Source: Chitinophagaceae bacterium
Lineage (GTDB): Bacteria > Bacteroidota > Bacteroidia > Chitinophagales > Chitinophagaceae
Direction: 5' to 3'
Length of the DNA: 64,000 bases
Assembly: GCA_025934485.1 (NCBI GenBank)
Contig: JAICXX010000004.1
Span: 1 to 64,000, forward strand
Part shown: piece after piece, positions 34,603 to 42,992 of the stretch
How positions within the stretch are numbered: position 1 is the first letter of the stretch
How the letters are laid out: each line of letters begins with the position of its first letter
The notes under the pieces: model-generated
Database searches by the model: none
What the model saw: the letters and a program-made list of their open reading frames with translations, nothing else
What the model was told of the DNA's origin: nothing
Position numbers and translations under genes: made by a program

Positions 34603-35670
34603 TTAATCCAGGATCATGGTGGTGTCACCCGCAGCATAATCTTTGACCCATCCGGCCATCGCCTGTATCCACAGCGGATCAACATTCAGGCAGGGGATCA
34701 TCGTATAGGCCTCGCCACCCGCGCCGATAAACGACTCCTTCCCACGGATGGCAATCTCCTCCAATGTCTCGAGACAATCGCTTACGAAGGCCGGACAAAG
34801 AATGAGTAGTTTTTTTATCCCTTCCCCGGGCATCTCCTCCAACCGCACATCGGTGAACGGCTCCAGCCAGCCTTTACCCAATCTCGACTGAAACGAATTG
34901 CTATATTTTCCCTGCGGGATGCCGAGTAAACGCACCATCTCTTTTGTCGTCGTAAAACATTGATGCCGGTAACAGGTGGCATGTGCCTGCGAGGCCACAT
35001 CACAACAATCTACGGAACACAGACAGTGATTGCCTGTGGGATCGGTCTTTTTTATATGTCGTGCAGGCACGCCATGATAACTAAAAAGAATATGATCGTA
35101 GTCCGTTTGCAGATAGGGCCGGATCAGCTCGCTCAGGGCATGCAGATAACGCGATTCGTTATAGAAGGGCTTGATGAATTTCAGGGCAAATTTGTACTTT
35201 TTCCGTTTGTGGATCTCCTGCGCATGTTCGACCGCTGTTTCATACGATGCCATGGCATAATGGGGATAAAGTGGGATGGCCAACACTTCTTCCAGTTGCG
35301 GCATCCGTTTTAACAAACGCTCGTAAGCTTCTTCCATCGACGGATGCCCATACCGCATCGCGATCTCCACCGGCTCCTCCACGAGTTGCTGTAAAGCCGC
35401 CTGCTGCTCCTGTGTCAGGACAATCAGCGGCGATCCTTCTTTAGTCCAGATGGTCGAATAGGCTTCGGCCGATTTCGCGGCCCGGAATGGCACGATGAGC
35501 CCACCCACAAGGATCTGCCGGAACAGCCACGGGTAGTCGATGACCCGCTTGTCCATCAAAAATTCCATTAAATAGGTGCGAACATCCGGGGTGGAGGTGG
35601 AACCGGGCGAACCCAGGTTCATCAGGAGTATGGCGCGTTTGCCAGGTTGATTCATCATGTCGAGTTGCAA
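34603..35670 (-). CDS. hemH: Ferrochelatase with Cys-rich segment
   Basis: The 355-residue enzyme inserts Fe(II) into protoporphyrin IX. The catalytic region FSYHGVPARH has its essential His near residue 199, and the late CPAFVSDCLETLEEI segment is typical. Between them, six Cys lie in 23 residues (216, 218, 222, 223, 233, 238; around NHCLCSVDCCDV and ATCYRHQC). Microbial ferrochelatases with [2Fe-2S] clusters exist, so these may bind a cluster, but the pattern needs a structural alignment. Start choice: ATGs at 35670, 35658 and 35655 are all possible; the family usually begins shortly before KRAILLMNLGSPG. It leads the hemH-hemJ pair, divergent from hemA. Confidence 0.93.
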   Translation of the reverse strand: MQLDMMNQPGKRAILLMNLGSPGSTSTPDVRTYLMEFLMDKRVIDYPWLFRQILVGGLIVPFRAAKSAEAYSTIWTKEGSPLIVLTQEQQAALQQLVEEPVEIAMRYGHPSMEEAYERLLKRMPQLEEVLAIPLYPHYAMASYETAVEHAQEIHKRKKYKFALKFIKPFYNESRYLHALSELIRPYLQTDYDHILFSYHGVPARHIKKTDPTGNHCLCSVDCCDVASQAHATCYRHQCFTTTKEMVRLLGIPQGKYSNSFQSRLGKGWLEPFTDVRLEEMPGEGIKKLLILCPAFVSDCLETLEEIAIRGKESFIGAGGEAYTMIPCLNVDPLWIQAMAGWVKDYAAGDTTMILD

Positions 35671-35722
35671 AATTAGCGCCTTAGGGGACTCCTGGACGCT
35701 AAAAAATGTGTCCGTAGCAGAT

Positions 35723-35750
35723 TGTCATCTAAAATGACAGTCTAATGACA
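35723..35750. promoter_or_regulatory. Candidate operator with three 11-bp-phased half-sites in the hemH/hemA spacer
   Basis: TGTCAT (35723-35728), ATGACA (35734-35739) and ATGACA (35745-35750) are separated by exactly five bases each, so the half-sites repeat every 11 bp on one face of the helix. The first two form an inverted repeat, the last two a direct repeat. The site lies in the 148-base spacer between divergent hemH and hemA, ideal for a shared regulator. Confidence 0.55.
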
Positions 35751-35781
35751 TTGAAAAATACATAATCGGAACCGCTGAAAG

Positions 35782-35789
35782 TACTTTTG
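35782..35789 (+). promoter_or_regulatory. Candidate -7 element of the hemA operon promoter
   Basis: TACTTTTG is an exact TAnnTTTG match 29 bases before the hemA ATG. The nearest upstream TTG (35751-35753) is 28 bases away, longer than usual, so a poor -33 element, perhaps one needing an activator, is suggested. Confidence 0.45.
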
Positions 35790-35818
35790 CGTTTATAACT
35801 GAAAACGCGGAACCAAAG

Positions 35819-37063
35819 ATGGGCAATTCGACCTCTGATATCTCGGCCTTTTACATCGTAGGAATCAATTATAAAAAAACGGATGCGGCTATCCGCGGTC
35901 AATTCGCCATCAGCAACGAACAATACGAAAAGTTGCTTTCTCTCGCTCCCGCTCATCATCTCACCGAACTATTCATTCTCTCCACCTGCAACCGTACGGA
36001 GATCTACGGATTCGCCGACAATGCCCGCCAGCTTGCCGACCTGCTTTGCTCGGCGACCACCGGGAACCGCGGAGACTTCCTGGACATGGCCTATATAAAA
36101 AGAGGCGCCGAAGCGATCGAACACCTGTTCCTGGTAGCGGCCGGTATCGATTCGCAGATCCTGGGTGACTACGAGATCGTGGGTCAGATCAAGCAGGCCG
36201 TGAAATTTGCCCGCGAACACGATTTTGTCGGTCCTTTCCTGGAACGGCTGGTCAACAGCGTACTCCAGAGTTCGAAGGCAGTCAAAAACCAAACCGAGCT
36301 CAGCGGTGGAACCGTATCGGTATCGTTTGCCGCCATCCACTATATCCGCGAGCGATACACCGATCTCGCGGGTAAAAAGATGCTGCTCATCGGCATCGGG
36401 AAGATCGGTCGCAATACCTGCAGGAATATGGTGGATTATCTGGACACCCGGAATATCACCCTCATGAACCGCACGGAACAAAGGGCTGCAGAACTCGCCG
36501 CCGAGACCGGCGTAGGTCATGCTCCGCTGGAGCGGCTTGCGGAATATGCCGGCGAAGCGGACATCATCCTCGTCGCTACCAATTCCGAACACCCCACCCT
36601 GCTGCGCAAACATCTGGAAGGGTCCGGAGCCAAACTGGTGATCGACCTTTCGATCCCGTGCAATGTGGAAGAATCCGTAGCCGCACTTCCCGGCGTCACC
36701 CTGATCAACGTCGATGAACTGTCGAAGATCAAGGATGAAACGCTGCAAAAACGGGAGGCGGAAGTACCCAAGGCCAAGGCCATCATCGCTGAACATATCG
36801 CCGAGCTGATGGAGTGGCATGCGATGCGCAAACACGTCCCCGTGCTGAAGGCGGTAAAGATCAAATTGAAAGAATTGCACGCCAGCGGGCTGCTCGTCCG
36901 GCTCACCGGTGAAGCCCTTCCTCCTAAGGACGAAGCGGATGAACAGATCCAGCGCGTCATCAACGGCATGGCCAGCCGGATGCGAGAGCGGAACCAGGGC
37001 GGCTGCCACTATATACAGGCGATAAACGAATATATCGGTACAGACGCCAATGTGGCCAATTAA
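35819..37063 (+). CDS. hemA: Glutamyl-tRNA reductase
   Basis: The 414-residue enzyme reduces glutamyl-tRNA to glutamate-1-semialdehyde with NADPH, the first step of the C5 route. The nucleophile is Cys57 in LSTCNRTEIYG, and the substrate motif GIDSQILGDYEIVGQIK is intact. The NADPH-binding core is GKKMLLIGIGKIG near residue 185, and the C-terminal dimerisation helix ends near residue 340. It opens the plus-strand haem operon; 10 bases separate it from hemC. Confidence 0.96.
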   Translation: MGNSTSDISAFYIVGINYKKTDAAIRGQFAISNEQYEKLLSLAPAHHLTELFILSTCNRTEIYGFADNARQLADLLCSATTGNRGDFLDMAYIKRGAEAIEHLFLVAAGIDSQILGDYEIVGQIKQAVKFAREHDFVGPFLERLVNSVLQSSKAVKNQTELSGGTVSVSFAAIHYIRERYTDLAGKKMLLIGIGKIGRNTCRNMVDYLDTRNITLMNRTEQRAAELAAETGVGHAPLERLAEYAGEADIILVATNSEHPTLLRKHLEGSGAKLVIDLSIPCNVEESVAALPGVTLINVDELSKIKDETLQKREAEVPKAKAIIAEHIAELMEWHAMRKHVPVLKAVKIKLKELHASGLLVRLTGEALPPKDEADEQIQRVINGMASRMRERNQGGCHYIQAINEYIGTDANVAN

Positions 37064-37073
37064 GGGGGCAAAA

Positions 37074-38003
37074 ATGGACACATCACCAATAAGGATAGGG
37101 ACGCGTGAAAGCAATTTAGCCATCTGGCAGGCCACACAGGTAAAAGAGCTGCTGGAGCGGGAAGGCATTGCCGCCGTGCTGGTGCCTATTAAAAGTGAAG
37201 GTGACATCGACCTCAAAACGCCCCTGTACGACATGGGCGTGCAAGGCGTTTTTACCCGCAGCCTGGATATTGCCTTACTGAACTACAAGATCGATATAGC
37301 GGTGCATTCGATGAAGGATGTGCCTACACAGTTACCCGAAGGCCTCGGTCAGGCCGCCGTGTTGAAACGCGGTCCGGTAAACGATCTGCTGGTCTACAAG
37401 AACGATACGGAATTCCTCGCACATCGCGATTCCATTGCCCGGGTCGCCACAAGCAGCATCCGGCGTATCGCGCAATGGTTGAACAAATATCCAAAGCATG
37501 AGATGCAAAACCTTCGCGGTAATGTCAATACAAGGCTTCGGAAGTTAGCAGAGGAACCATGGGATGCGGCCATATTCGCGCAAGCCGGTGTGGAACGCAT
37601 TCACTTACGGCCGGAAAAAAGTATTGTGTTGGACTGGATGCTACCGGCCCCTGCACAAGGCGCCATCATGGTCGTAGCCCGCAATGAAGATATCCGGACG
37701 CTGGAATCCTGCAAACCTTTGAACGATCCCGATACGGCCCTTTGTACAAAGATCGAACGGGATTTTCTGCGAACCTTGCTCGGCGGCTGTTCCACGCCGA
37801 TAAGCGCACTGGCCGAGGTCGAAGACGGCGATCTCTATTTCCGCGGTCAGCTGCTTTCGCTCGACGGCCGGCAAAAAGTGGAGATAGAAAAGATCCTGCC
37901 GCTCGAAAGGGCCGATGGCCTGGGCAGATCAGCCGCGGAAGAGGTTCTCGGGAATGGCGGACAGGCTATTGCTGACAGCATCCGTAAACATTCCAAGGTT
38001 TAA
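37074..38003 (+). CDS. hemC: Porphobilinogen deaminase (hydroxymethylbilane synthase)
   Basis: The enzyme links four porphobilinogens into hydroxymethylbilane. I start it at 37074 (MDTSPIRIGTRES, 309 residues) because a good ribosome-binding site, AAGGGGG, lies just upstream; the ATG at 37050 overlaps hemA and adds eight residues unlike the family. The dipyrromethane cofactor Cys239 is in LLGGCSTPI. Substrate-binding segments HSMKDVPTQLP and SSIRRIAQW are visible. It sits 10 bases after hemA and 2 bases before hemD. Confidence 0.95.
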   Translation: MDTSPIRIGTRESNLAIWQATQVKELLEREGIAAVLVPIKSEGDIDLKTPLYDMGVQGVFTRSLDIALLNYKIDIAVHSMKDVPTQLPEGLGQAAVLKRGPVNDLLVYKNDTEFLAHRDSIARVATSSIRRIAQWLNKYPKHEMQNLRGNVNTRLRKLAEEPWDAAIFAQAGVERIHLRPEKSIVLDWMLPAPAQGAIMVVARNEDIRTLESCKPLNDPDTALCTKIERDFLRTLLGGCSTPISALAEVEDGDLYFRGQLLSLDGRQKVEIEKILPLERADGLGRSAAEEVLGNGGQAIADSIRKHSKV

Positions 38004-38005
38004 AG

Positions 38006-38737
38006 ATGTCTTCGGCTTCAACTGCATATGTACTGTCCACCCGGGCTCTATCGGCAGCCCTTATTGCAGAGGCTGCGAGCAGAGGGATCGTCATCGATGT
38101 CGTGCCCTTTATCGCTACGGAAAAACGCGAGGATGAGACACTGACCAACCGGCTTGCAGACCTCGCCCGCGGGCCATTGACGGCCATCTTCACGAGCACA
38201 AATGCGGTGACGGCGGTCTTCGCGGATACGAATGCCGCGATGGCCAAAGAAGCCGCGGCAAACTGGAAGATTTTTTGTCTCAACGGGGCCACCCGCCGGG
38301 CAGCGGCGGAGCGGTTTGGGGAGAACGCGATCGCGGGCGCGGCCGATTCCGCAAAGGAGTTGGCGGAAACGATCATCGGCCACGAGACATCAGACACATG
38401 CTGGTTCTTTTGCGGCGACAAACGCAGGGAAGAATTACCGGAAAAGCTCAAAACGGCTGGTTGGAAGGTACACGAGATCGTAGTTTATCGAACCATCCTG
38501 ACCCCGCACCGGATCGACAAGCCCTATGACGCCGTGATCTTTTTTAGTCCGAGTGCCGTGGAAAGTTTTTTTTCCAGGAACACGCCAGGACCGCGGATCA
38601 GGCTCTTTGCGATCGGCAGGACAACGGCCGCAGCGATCCGCGCCAAATGCCCAAACCCGGTAGTGATAAGTGAACAGCCGGATGAACAGATACTTATTCG
38701 ACAAATTATAGCCACTCATGACTCAGGTAAAAAATGA
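38006..38737 (+). CDS. hemD: Uroporphyrinogen-III synthase
   Basis: The 243-residue product is assigned from its place between hemC and hemE plus family features: an N-terminal STRALSAALIAEAA region, the FTSTNAVTAVF segment near residue 65, and the C-terminal YDAVIFFSPSAVESFF and AIGRTTAAAI pair. HemD families diverge strongly, so sequence alone is weaker than context. It closes the linear tetrapyrrole into uroporphyrinogen III. The gene overlaps hemE by 20 bases. Confidence 0.88.
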   Translation: MSSASTAYVLSTRALSAALIAEAASRGIVIDVVPFIATEKREDETLTNRLADLARGPLTAIFTSTNAVTAVFADTNAAMAKEAAANWKIFCLNGATRRAAAERFGENAIAGAADSAKELAETIIGHETSDTCWFFCGDKRREELPEKLKTAGWKVHEIVVYRTILTPHRIDKPYDAVIFFSPSAVESFFSRNTPGPRIRLFAIGRTTAAAIRAKCPNPVVISEQPDEQILIRQIIATHDSGKK

Positions 38738-39758
38738 TCTTTTGTTACGGACCCTACGGGGCGAAAGAACGGAACGGACGCCGGTATGGATGATGCGGCA
38801 GGCCGGCAGGTATCTGCCCGATTATCTCAAGCTCAAAGAAAAATATTCTTTTTTCGAACGCTGTCAGAACCCTGACCTTGCTTCGGAGATCACCATCCAA
38901 CCGGTGGAACAGGTAGGCGTGGACGCGGCGATCATCTTCTCCGACATCCTCGTGGTGCCGCAGGCGATGGGCATGGAAGTACAAATGATAGAAAACAAAG
39001 GCCCCCTGTTGCCTGATCCCATCAAACAATTCTCCGATCTGGATAAACTTGTCGTACCGGATGTACACGAGAGCCTGGGGTACGTATTCGATGCGTTAAA
39101 GCTCACCAAACAACGCCTGGAAGGACGGGTGCCGCTCATCGGCTTTGCAGGGGCTCCCTGGACATTGTTATGTTATATGGTTCAGGGCAAGGGCTCCAAA
39201 ACATTCGACGAGGCAAAAGCTTTTTGCTACACACAACCAGAAACAGCGCACCGCCTTTTACAGCAGATCACAGATACCACTATCGCCTATCTGCAGGGGC
39301 AGGCTGCGGCAGGCGCCGATGTAGTCCAGATCTTCGATAGCTGGGGCGGACTACTGGGTCCCGAAGATTTCGAGAACCTCAGTATGCGCTATATCCGGCA
39401 GATCGTGGCGGCGATGAAGAACAAGGCGCTTACCATCATCTTTGCCAAAGGCGCCTGGCATTCGCTGGACAGCATGGCCGCTACCGGCGCCCATGGGCTT
39501 GGCATCGACTGGTGTATCCGGCCCGGAATGGCCCGCCAGCTGGCGGGGCCACAATGTGCCCTCCAGGGGAATTTCGATCCGGCGAAGCTGTTGTCGCCCA
39601 TACCCGTGATCCGTAAAGAAGTAAAGTCCATGCTCGATGCCTTCAGCGGTTATCCGCATATCGCCAATCTGGGCCACGGCATCCTGCCCAATGTGCCGGT
39701 CGATCATGCCAGGGCCTTTGTGGAAACGGTAAAAAACTATCAGTATGAGCCAGCCTGA
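38718..39758 (+). CDS. hemE: Uroporphyrinogen decarboxylase
   Basis: The 346-residue cytosolic enzyme removes four acetate carboxyls from uroporphyrinogen III. The signature PVWMMRQAGRYLPDY starts near residue 22, and the second motif GFAGAPWTLLCYMVQG is near residue 143. The catalytic Asp is in the FSDILVVPQAMGM segment. Overlaps: 20 bases with hemD, 14 with hemF. Confidence 0.96.
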   Translation: MTQVKNDLLLRTLRGERTERTPVWMMRQAGRYLPDYLKLKEKYSFFERCQNPDLASEITIQPVEQVGVDAAIIFSDILVVPQAMGMEVQMIENKGPLLPDPIKQFSDLDKLVVPDVHESLGYVFDALKLTKQRLEGRVPLIGFAGAPWTLLCYMVQGKGSKTFDEAKAFCYTQPETAHRLLQQITDTTIAYLQGQAAAGADVVQIFDSWGGLLGPEDFENLSMRYIRQIVAAMKNKALTIIFAKGAWHSLDSMAATGAHGLGIDWCIRPGMARQLAGPQCALQGNFDPAKLLSPIPVIRKEVKSMLDAFSGYPHIANLGHGILPNVPVDHARAFVETVKNYQYEPA

Positions 39759-40695
39759 GCCGCTCTATAAAACGGAGACCCACGCCTTTCGTGGCCAGTG
39801 GATCGGGTTCATCCTCGACCTGCAGGAACGTATCTGCACGGCGCTCGGGGACCTGGATGGCAAGGCCGCTTTTATCACGGATGAATGGGAGCGTGAACAG
39901 GGCGGTGGCGGCAGAACAAGAGTCATCTCGAATGGCCGCGTCTTCGAAAAGGGAGGTGTCAACACCAGCGTCGTATGGGGAAGGGTCACCGACACCATGC
40001 GGGCACAGCTGAAGATCGAAGGCGACAAATGGTTTGCCTGCGGGCTTTCCCTCGTGATCCATCCGCTGAATCCTTATGTTCCCACGACGCATGCCAACTG
40101 GCGGTATTTCGAGCTCTACGATGAAGCGGGAAACGTATGTGACCGCTGGTTTGGCGGCGGCTCGGATCTGACACCCTACTATCTTTTTGAAGAGGACGCG
40201 CGGCATTTTCATCAAAGCTTTAAAACGGCCATGGATCCTTTTGGCGCCGACTATTACCCGCGGTTCAAAAAATGGTGCGACGAATATTTCGTGAACAAAC
40301 ATCGCGGGGGTGAGATGCGCGGTATCGGCGGCGTATTTTACGACCATCTGCGACCTGCTGACAACGCCGATGCCGAAAAGCTTTTTGCCTTTCAGCAGGC
40401 GAACGGAAACGCCTTCCTTCCGGCCTATGTGCCCGTCGTAGAACGCCGCATGAACACGCCCTATGGCGAAAAAGAGCAGGAATGGCAGGAGATCCGCCGG
40501 GGCCGTTATGTGGAATTCAACCTGATACACGACCGGGGTACGCTATTTGGCCTAAAAACCAATGGCCGCACCGAATCCATCCTGATGAGCCTGCCGCCGA
40601 GGGCACGCTGGGGCTATAACTATCAACCCGCTGACGGAAGTCCGGAAGCGGAATTGCTGGATGCCTGCAAGCGTCCGAGAAACTGGATCGAATAA
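39745..40695 (+). CDS. hemF: Oxygen-dependent coproporphyrinogen III oxidase
   Basis: The 316-residue enzyme decarboxylates coproporphyrinogen III using O2. The conserved segments PTTHANWRYFE, WFGGGSDLTPYYLFEEDARH and HRGGEMRGIGGVFYDHL are all present. An O2-dependent HemF here, with no hemN, indicates an aerobic lifestyle at least for this cluster. It overlaps hemE by 14 bases. Confidence 0.96.
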   Translation: MSQPEPLYKTETHAFRGQWIGFILDLQERICTALGDLDGKAAFITDEWEREQGGGGRTRVISNGRVFEKGGVNTSVVWGRVTDTMRAQLKIEGDKWFACGLSLVIHPLNPYVPTTHANWRYFELYDEAGNVCDRWFGGGSDLTPYYLFEEDARHFHQSFKTAMDPFGADYYPRFKKWCDEYFVNKHRGGEMRGIGGVFYDHLRPADNADAEKLFAFQQANGNAFLPAYVPVVERRMNTPYGEKEQEWQEIRRGRYVEFNLIHDRGTLFGLKTNGRTESILMSLPPRARWGYNYQPADGSPEAELLDACKRPRNWIE

Positions 40696-40705
40696 AACTT
40701 TTTAT

Positions 40706-41683
40706 ATGTACCTGCAAAGACGAAATCGCATCTTACGCCAGACACCCGCTATCCGGGCGATGGTGGCCGAAACGATACTTACACCCAATGATTTTATCGT
40801 CCCACTTTTTATCGACGAAGGACAAGGCGTGGAAACGGAGATCGCTTCCATGCCCGGCTATTTTCGCCGCAGCCTCGACGGCACGGTCCGCGAGGTCCGT
40901 GAGCTCTGGAGCCTGGGCATCAAATGCATCCTGCTTTTCGTGAAAAGCAAAGACGAATTCAAAGACAATACGGGCAAAGAGGCGTGGAACCCGGATGGCC
41001 TCATGCAACGGAGTATCCGGGCCATCAAGGATGCCGTTCCGGAGATGTTGGTGATGACGGATGTAGCCCTCGACCCCTACTCGTCCTATGGCCATGACGG
41101 TATCGTGGAGAACGGCGAGATCGTCAATGATCCCACCGTCGAAGCCCTGATCAGGATGAGTTTGAGCCATGCCGCTGCGGGGGCCGATTGGGTCGCACCC
41201 AGCGATATGATGGATGGTCGCATCGGCGCAATCCGGAAGGCGCTCGAAGAGAACAATTACACCCGCACCGGCATCATGGCCTATAGCGCCAAATATGCTT
41301 CCTGTTTTTACGGTCCGTTTCGCGACGCACTGGATTCGGCCCCTGGTTTCGGCGATAAAAAGACCTACCAAATGGACCCGGCCAATCGCCTCGAAGCCGT
41401 GAAAGAGGCGGTGATGGACGTGGAAGAAGGCGCGGACATCGTGATGGTGAAACCTGCCCTCCCCTATCTCGATATCATCCGGGAGGTAAAGAACGCGGTA
41501 CATGTGCCCGTGAGCGCGTATAATATCAGCGGTGAATATGCGCTGATCAAGGCTGCCGCGAAGATGGGCTGGATCAACGAAGAAAAGGCGATCCTCGAGA
41601 CCCTGACCTCCATCAAACGTGCGGGTGCAGATCTCATCGCCACTTATTTTGCAAAAGATGCAGTGAAACTATTGAACAAATAA
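40706..41683 (+). CDS. hemB: Porphobilinogen synthase (delta-aminolevulinate dehydratase)
   Basis: I place the start at 40706 (MYLQRRNRILRQ, 325 residues) because the frame from 40661 overlaps hemF with 15 residues unlike the family. The enzyme condenses two aminolevulinates. The metal segment DVALDPYSSYGHDG (residues 119-132) has Asp and other ligands instead of the three-Cys set, so this is the Mg-dependent or zinc-independent class. The Schiff-base lysines are in YSAKYASCFYGPFR and MVKPALPYL. It is followed by hemL after 16 bases. Confidence 0.95.
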   Translation: MYLQRRNRILRQTPAIRAMVAETILTPNDFIVPLFIDEGQGVETEIASMPGYFRRSLDGTVREVRELWSLGIKCILLFVKSKDEFKDNTGKEAWNPDGLMQRSIRAIKDAVPEMLVMTDVALDPYSSYGHDGIVENGEIVNDPTVEALIRMSLSHAAAGADWVAPSDMMDGRIGAIRKALEENNYTRTGIMAYSAKYASCFYGPFRDALDSAPGFGDKKTYQMDPANRLEAVKEAVMDVEEGADIVMVKPALPYLDIIREVKNAVHVPVSAYNISGEYALIKAAAKMGWINEEKAILETLTSIKRAGADLIATYFAKDAVKLLNK

Positions 41684-41699
41684 ATTTTTCCCCTTCGCC

Positions 41700-42992
41700 A
41701 TGAACACCAGCAAAAGCCAGGAGCTCTTTGAACGTGCACAGTCAAGCATCCCCGGTGGGGTGAACTCCCCCGTGCGCGCCTTCCGCAGCGTAGGCGGGAC
41801 ACCGATCTTTATCAAAAAGGCCAAAGGCGCCTATCTCTACGACGTCGATGGGAACCGTTATATCGATTATATCGCGTCCTGGGGACCCATGATCCTGGGA
41901 CATGCCTGGGAGCCCGTGGTAAAGGCCATACAGGAATATGCGGTCTGGTCGACCTCTTATGGTGCGCCCACGGAGCTCGAGATCGAAATGGCGGAGCTGA
42001 TCCGTGCCATGACTCCCGGGGTCGATATGGTCCGCATGGTCAGCAGCGGCACCGAAGCCTGTATGAGCGCCATCCGGCTGGCCCGGGGCTTTACAGGGCG
42101 GAATAAGATCATCAAGTTCGAAGGACATTATCACGGTCATGCCGATCCATTCCTGGTGAAAGCCGGCAGCGGCGTGGCAACCTTCAATATCCAGACCGTA
42201 CCCGGAGTAACGCCCGGCGTGTCGCAGGACACGCTTACCGCGGCCTATAATGATCTTCCCGGCGTTCAGCAGCTGTTGACGGCCTATCCCGGCGCTATCG
42301 CTGCTATCATCGTCGAGCCCGTGGCGGGCAATATGGGCTGTATCCTCCCCGAACCGGGTTTCCTGGAGGGATTGCGGGCGCTCTGTGACCGCGAAGGCAT
42401 CGTATTCATCCTCGATGAGGTGATGACGGGCTTCCGGCTCGCTCCCGGCGGCGCGCAGCAACGGCTGGGTGTCAACGCCGACCTTGTCACCTATGGAAAG
42501 GTCATCGGCGGTGGAATGCCGGTGGGCGCTTTTGGCGGAAAAAAGGCCATCATGCAGCATATCGCTCCCCTCGGCAATGTCTACCAGGCGGGCACCCTGA
42601 GCGGCAACCCCATCGCGATGATCGCGGGCTATACTACACTCAAATTCTTACAGGATAATCCATCGGTCTATAAGGAGCTGGAGGACAAGACAAGTTATCT
42701 GCGGGACGGACTCGACCGCGTATTCAAGGCCTGGGGACAGCCGTACGTGATCAACTCTTTGGGATCGATGATCTCGGTGCATTTCAGCGATCATCCCGTG
42801 CGAGATTTCAGCTCGGCTTCGGGCGCCAGCAATGGGTTGTTCAAGCTTTTCTTTCACTCGATGCTACGGCGCGGGATCTACCTGCCGCCCAGCGCCTTTG
42901 AAAGCTGGTTTCTGAATAATGCGCTCACAATTGCCGATCTCGATGCGACGATCAAGGCTGCGGAGGAAAGTCTCGAAGAGTTGGAGGCTTAG
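41700..42992 (+). CDS. hemL: Glutamate-1-semialdehyde 2,1-aminomutase
   Basis: The 430-residue PLP enzyme makes 5-aminolevulinate from the HemA product, completing the C5 route. The PLP lysine is Lys267 in TYGKVIGGGMPVGAFGG, and the opening SIPGGVNSPVRAFRSVGG and the SSGTEACMSAIRLARG segment are typical. It ends the haem operon. Its stop overlaps by 4 bases the stop of the opposite-strand AraC-type gene. Confidence 0.95.
   Translation: MNTSKSQELFERAQSSIPGGVNSPVRAFRSVGGTPIFIKKAKGAYLYDVDGNRYIDYIASWGPMILGHAWEPVVKAIQEYAVWSTSYGAPTELEIEMAELIRAMTPGVDMVRMVSSGTEACMSAIRLARGFTGRNKIIKFEGHYHGHADPFLVKAGSGVATFNIQTVPGVTPGVSQDTLTAAYNDLPGVQQLLTAYPGAIAAIIVEPVAGNMGCILPEPGFLEGLRALCDREGIVFILDEVMTGFRLAPGGAQQRLGVNADLVTYGKVIGGGMPVGAFGGKKAIMQHIAPLGNVYQAGTLSGNPIAMIAGYTTLKFLQDNPSVYKELEDKTSYLRDGLDRVFKAWGQPYVINSLGSMISVHFSDHPVRDFSSASGASNGLFKLFFHSMLRRGIYLPPSAFESWFLNNALTIADLDATIKAAEESLEELEA

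Noticed and set aside
35969-37234. 421-codon minus-strand open frame opposite hemA/hemC
   Set aside because: Antisense to hemA and the start of hemC; no family features.
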